Assembly: GCF_001039355.2 (NCBI RefSeq)
Contig: NW_019775839.1
Span: forward strand, 126,001 to 171,107
DNA from: Lingula anatina
Lineage: Eukaryota; Brachiopoda; Lingulata; Lingulida; Lingulidae
Direction of reading: 5' to 3'
DNA: 45,107 nucleotides
Below, piece after piece: positions 40,854 to 45,107 of the stretch; the first letter of the stretch is position 1, and every line of letters starts with the position of its first letter. The translations under genes and the position numbers were made by a program. Under the pieces are notes generated by a model. The model was not told where the DNA came from. It saw only the letters and a list, made by a program, of their open reading frames with translations, and did no database searches.

Positions 40854-41139
40854 CCTTAGTGTCTATGTATTTTAGGGGTGGATTGAGGCCATCTTCTGGG
40901 TCTTCCAGAAGACGGTCAGATTACATTGATGGGTATCTAATTTTTTTGTCGGAAAAATAGAGAATGGATCTACAAAGATATTTTGGAAGACTCTCAGAAA
41001 TTTTTTCTGGATCTGCCCCTGTATTTTGTGTCTATTTATTTTATTTAATTATTTAAATTTGCTACAGATTCTGTATTCATATCTGTGAATATCAATTGAA
41101 AAATCAATCTGTAGTCTGGTAGAGAGTTCTATATACTTG

Positions 41140-41145
41140 AATAAA
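41140..41145 (+). terminator. First AATAAA after the multi-SPRY gene
   Basis: This is the first canonical polyadenylation signal after the stop at 40110, which would give a 3' UTR of about 1.05 kb containing the MITE. Another lies at 41874-41879. Which one is used cannot be told from the sequence. Confidence 0.4.
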
Positions 41146-42950
41146 AAGCTTCATACCTGTTTTCTGCCACTTCTCTATATAGATGGCATCTTGTTTTCTT
41201 GTATCTTTAGCTGAGTGACAAACTGTTTGGCTTCAATGCCATAAAAATTCCAGCTTGTCCATAGCGACATCGGGAATTGAACATGTGCTGCATATACTGC
41301 TATCAAGAATTTGCTCTGATATACTAACGCACACTTTGCAAAATAACAGTTAAAAGTGCCTCTCTGCACATTCAAGTAATAACACTGCATTTAAGCGGAC
41401 CCTTGGACTAAAAATCCTTTGGAATATGTTTAAAAGTAGAAAATTTTTATCAGGAAACCTGGATACCATGTTGAGATAAATATTTGAATGTTTGTTATGT
41501 CACCCGGACTGAAGTGCTGGGATATTTGTGCTCAGAGTTGCTTGTTTCACTAGTTAAAATTGTCTGATATTGTTGTTTTTAATTAAGTGCAATTGGGCAA
41601 AGCAGTTATATACATGTATGTATTTTGTAGCTGTGTTTCTGTGGTTAACGCCGGATAGATTGATAAAATGTTTGTGAGAATCTTTATACCAGTGCGTCTT
41701 TTTGCTCTTAAATGTTATTCGATCTTAGTGAAAGAAGTAATTGAATCAATTTTTACAAATTTTACCTATAGGATCCTTTGAGAGATGCATTTGCTTTATT
41801 ACGTTATGCACATGGGCGTTCTTTCAGATTATATGCTCAGCTTAAATTTGCATGAAAGAAATCACTTTGTTTTAATAAAATACCTTCAAATAGGTTATAT
41901 TGCTTTTTCATATCTGTTTGGTTTGATTAGTCTGCATTAAGCATGTCATGTATCAGACATATACAGTTATTTTAATGAATAAATTATTTCTATTGGGAAA
42001 ATATGCCATCATGATTCTTTCACATTATATGCTCAGGTTAAAGGGCTAATAAGCCTTTGTATCAACTATGAGATCTACTGTATATTTCACAATAAAAACA
42101 TTGTAAACAACTCATAGGAACATAATATATTCCATTTTAACACAATAACAGCTGTTATAGTTATTATATATATTCTGATATCTGAACTTGTCATCAGATC
42201 ACGTGACCTCCATAGATGGCTATACTCTGTAATCATCTCTTAAGAGATTATAACATAAAAACCAAACTTTGTAGGAAAAAAAAAAAAAAAAAAAAAAACA
42301 GATTAACTTTGAATGTAGAAATTCATTAACCATTCCGAGACAATTCATTTTTTGGCCAAAACAAATAGTTATTATCCCTTAAAATTTGCATGCAAGAAAT
42401 CACTTTGTTTCAATGCAATATCTTCAAATAGGTCATATGTTGTTGTTTTTTTCACATCTTTTTGGTTTGATTGGTGTGCATGAAGCATGTCATGCATTAC
42501 ACACATACAGTGTAAAACATTTCCTTGAATAAGAACCACTGCTTTTACCTTTTTGAGATATGAATTAAGCAAGTTAAAATGGGTGTGCCTTAAATATTTT
42601 TTAATAGTGACAAAAAGACAATAATTTTGAAAAAAAAAATTTTAAACATTTACAATCACCGATGCAGGGCATTAGTGGAGATAATGATGGTTTCTGACCG
42701 CTCTAGAAAACTCAGGTTATGTAGAGATCTAAGTAACATACCGGTACATGATGAAATCTCAGGTGAATCGGCGACTGAATATAAACTTGGTCGACAGACG
42801 ATTTTATTAATTTTTTCCTTTTTTGTTTGGTTTCAGATACATTTAATGAACATAGCAAACGAAACTTGTGCAGTTCTGCGTTCTAACCCATAAAAAAGGA
42901 TGACGTAGATGTATCTTAACATCAGTTTTGTACATTTTGTCTGGAGTTTT
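41146..42950. repeat. Intergenic DNA with a diverged 140-bp duplication
   Basis: 41849-41985 and 42387-42530 are related (catgaaagaaatcactttgt / catgcaagaaatcactttgt, cttcaaataggt, tttggtttgatt, aagcatgtcatg). The phrase ttctttca.attatatgctcag also recurs at 41820 and 42016. An A-run lies at 42274-42298. No coding exon is recognised. Confidence 0.7.
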
Positions 42951-42953
42951 CGC

Positions 42954-43086
42954 ATGAAACGGGGCTGTGTACTTGCATCAAGAAGTAGGTCAATTAAAGC
43001 CGCGGCATCTCTAGTCTGTGGAGGCAGGAAAATTGTACAACAAAGTCGAATGGAGGCCAAGCGTCTTCAATCGAAATGGATCGTCT
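42954..43086 (+). other. Possible first coding exon of another plus-strand gene
   Basis: ATG at 42954 opens a basic frame (MKRGCVLASRSRSIKAAA, then CGGRKIVQQSRMEAKRLQ) ending at a good donor, ATCGTCT|GTAAGTATA (GT at 43087). Local GC content and CpG content (aagccgcggca) rise, as at some animal transcription starts. No family is recognised. Further donor-like sites follow at 43276 (GGACA|GTAAGTC), 43805 (GAGGAGG|GGTAAGTA area) and 44304-44320, so a spliced transcript heading off the right edge is possible, coding or not. Confidence 0.3.
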
Positions 43087-44346
43087 GTAAGTATATTTAT
43101 TTTCACGCACTGTCCAAAGGGCGATCCAGTGATGATATATGGACACTGAAGAAACTACAGCTAAGCTCGCCAGAAATGCCTTAGCACATATATTGGAATC
43201 AAGGCTAATGGCAGAGTTTCACTTTCTGACGCAAGGAAGAGCGCTACGTGTTAGACAAAAGGGAGTTAGGACAGTAAGTCTTATGCCAAAACAGGTACTT
43301 CTTAGGCGTGTTTTCTAACAGCCAAATAAAATTAAACTTTGTTCTTTAGTTTCAAAGGGATCATTTAAATAATTACTTGAAGTTTAAAATGTAAATTTGA
43401 GCAGTATCAATTGAAGATATAAGTTGATGAAAAATTACGTTTGGCAGTTTGTAACAATTTGCATGGCTGTATATGTATGTGTAGTGTAATATTCATGTCA
43501 TTCCTTTGTCACTATCTTGTTTTTTACAACCCTGTTACACATGCATAGTTTTAGGTTTTATATTTAGAAACCTTTGTTTGGTGGTGGTGATTGGGGGGGA
43601 GGGGGTTGAACATAAATATTTGGCCATAAATATTTTACTTATGTGCTTCATATGATGATTACAAATTCAGTTTGTGTCATGTTGCACTTGAAACTGCCTA
43701 GTGTACATTGTGTCCTTTGGTGAAGTCAGAGACACTGTGAAGAATGATTGTGGCATCAAGATACACCTTTTCTTCTGCTGCTAGGATGCTGTGTGAAGAG
43801 GAGGGGTAAGTATAGGGTGAGTATGAGCTTCCACTGTACACTGTGTAACTAGTCTTTTTCATGGTACCTAGAAACTCAAAAAGACTACTGCCTTATGTCA
43901 TGAATTAGTATTATATCTCCAGCCACTTTTTCTATGTCAACACATGTCATCTTTTATTATATATTAAAGTTACAGAAATGGGGATTCCTTGTTGTTATTA
44001 GATTTTTTGTTAAAGGTTTGCAGACGGTTTTGATTTTTGTCAGTAATGCTTGCTAACCAATTGTTTTTACATAAAAAAATGCAAAATAATATAATAATAA
44101 TTATAATAATTGTATAGTAACAGAATCAGGTTAAAGATATGTATTAATCACCTATGTTGTTTCCTCTCTCTCAAGACCCGAAGGACAAACTCATCTGATG
44201 AGGTGCTCTGCTTTCTGTGATCTTCTTGGCTGAGATATGGTAAATGCAATTACTCTAAAGACTAGGAAAATGGAAGGAAGACACTGAACTTCAAATTTGC
44301 CAAGTAAGGTAAGTCTAAAAGGTAAGAGTTTCAGTATTAAACAAAT

Positions 44347-45107
44347 CTAGATCTTTTTATTTTTCATTTGACAAGACAATTACCCTGTGTCTTTTGCTTA
44401 TATCTTCCTGGTAAAATAAATACCTAACCCCCCCCCCCCCCCCCCCCCCCCGGCCTCAACTATAAAAATAATAGTTAAAACTAAAGTAGGTTTTATTAAA
44501 CAAAAAAAAACTTGTATAAATTAAATAGAAATTACTAATATAGTCTTTCCTTAACCTACACAAACAGTCTTGTTTAAAGAAAAAGATAATTTTAGTAAAA
44601 TATTGAAGATCCCATTCTTTACCCTTTCTCTGGTCGTCAATGGGCTATATAAATATAGATATGTGCAAAATATGTTTTGGATTAGTTTCCTTTTTTGATT
44701 AATTTATTTTAGTAATAAAGTGAATTATAAATGTGTGTAACCAAATTCAGGAATATGTGACAAAAATTAATTAAAATTATCAACAAAATTATTTTCAAAC
44801 CCTCCCCCCCCCAAGTTTACATAGCTTTACATAGCATATATTTAAGTGACTTTTATTGAACGAAAAAATTTTGTACAAATTTTATAGAAATAAGTAATAT
44901 AGCCTTTCCATAACCTCCAAATACAGTCTTATTAAAAGAAAATGATAGTTTTAGTAGAATATTAAAGATCCCATTCTTTACTCCCTCTCTAGTCATCAAC
45001 TGGCTTTCGGCCATTTTGCTATACTGACAATAGTTAAATGGGTGCAAAATATATTTTTGGCTTACTTTCCTGTATTGATGAGTTTATTTCAGTAATATAG
45101 TGAATTA
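44347..45107. repeat. Tandem duplication, period 380 bp, two diverged copies at the right edge
   Basis: Both copies share a C-run, cttttattaaac/gaac, cttgtata/ttgtacaaatt, agaaat.a.taatatag, ctttcc.taacct, cagtctt, gatcccattctttac, tctct.gtc.tcaa, gggtgcaaaatat and finally agtgaatta. The final motif ends at 44727 and again at 45107, exactly 380 bases apart. A third copy may continue off the window. Confidence 0.85.

Overview
The window is intron-rich, AT-rich animal nuclear DNA. Introns are short to medium with GT-AG borders, and minisatellites, MITEs and long G/C homopolymers are frequent. The protein families, together with tandem repeats built around AGGTCA half-sites, suggest a marine invertebrate, probably a mollusc and perhaps a bivalve. 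The species is not determined. One 200-base assembly gap lies at 12661-12860.

Left half, minus strand (about 25.7 kb down to 0.17 kb): the promoter and 5' part of a very large RNF213 (mysterin)-like gene. Twenty coding exons can be chained with every splice phase agreeing, giving about 1,849 codons. In order they encode two zinc ribbons, a Ser/Thr/Pro/Gln-rich tract made of a 30-bp minisatellite, a lysine-rich linker, a CBM20-like region and the long alpha-helical N-terminal arm. The AAA+ motor and RING domains lie off the left edge. The promoter has CCAAT, a perfect interferon-response-type element (GAAANNGAAACC), TATA and Inr at canonical spacing. Its 7.5-kb intron and several smaller ones are full of mobile DNA. 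The clearest case is a 1.5-kb non-autonomous CACTA element whose paralogous empty sites are also present.

Middle (26-31 kb): intergenic DNA with a broken Mutator-like transposase (27.5-28.6 kb, plus strand) and an intact single-exon gene of 138 codons (30460-30876, minus strand). That gene resembles the I-PpoI type of His-Me finger homing endonuclease, with all expected zinc ligands and catalytic positions present.

Right half, plus strand (31549-40110): a complete 15-exon gene for an 853-residue protein. It consists of four SPRY-like units in an A-B-A-B order, followed by a charged tail ending in a polybasic CaaX box (CAIL). Matching exon lengths and phases show that an 8-exon block was duplicated within the gene. 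I do not recognise it as a described family, and it is the best candidate here for an unstudied component. An RNF213-like E3 gene and a probably prenylated multi-SPRY protein as neighbours would suit a cell-autonomous defence locus, but that link is inference only. The last 4 kb hold repeats and what may be the first exons of another plus-strand transcript.
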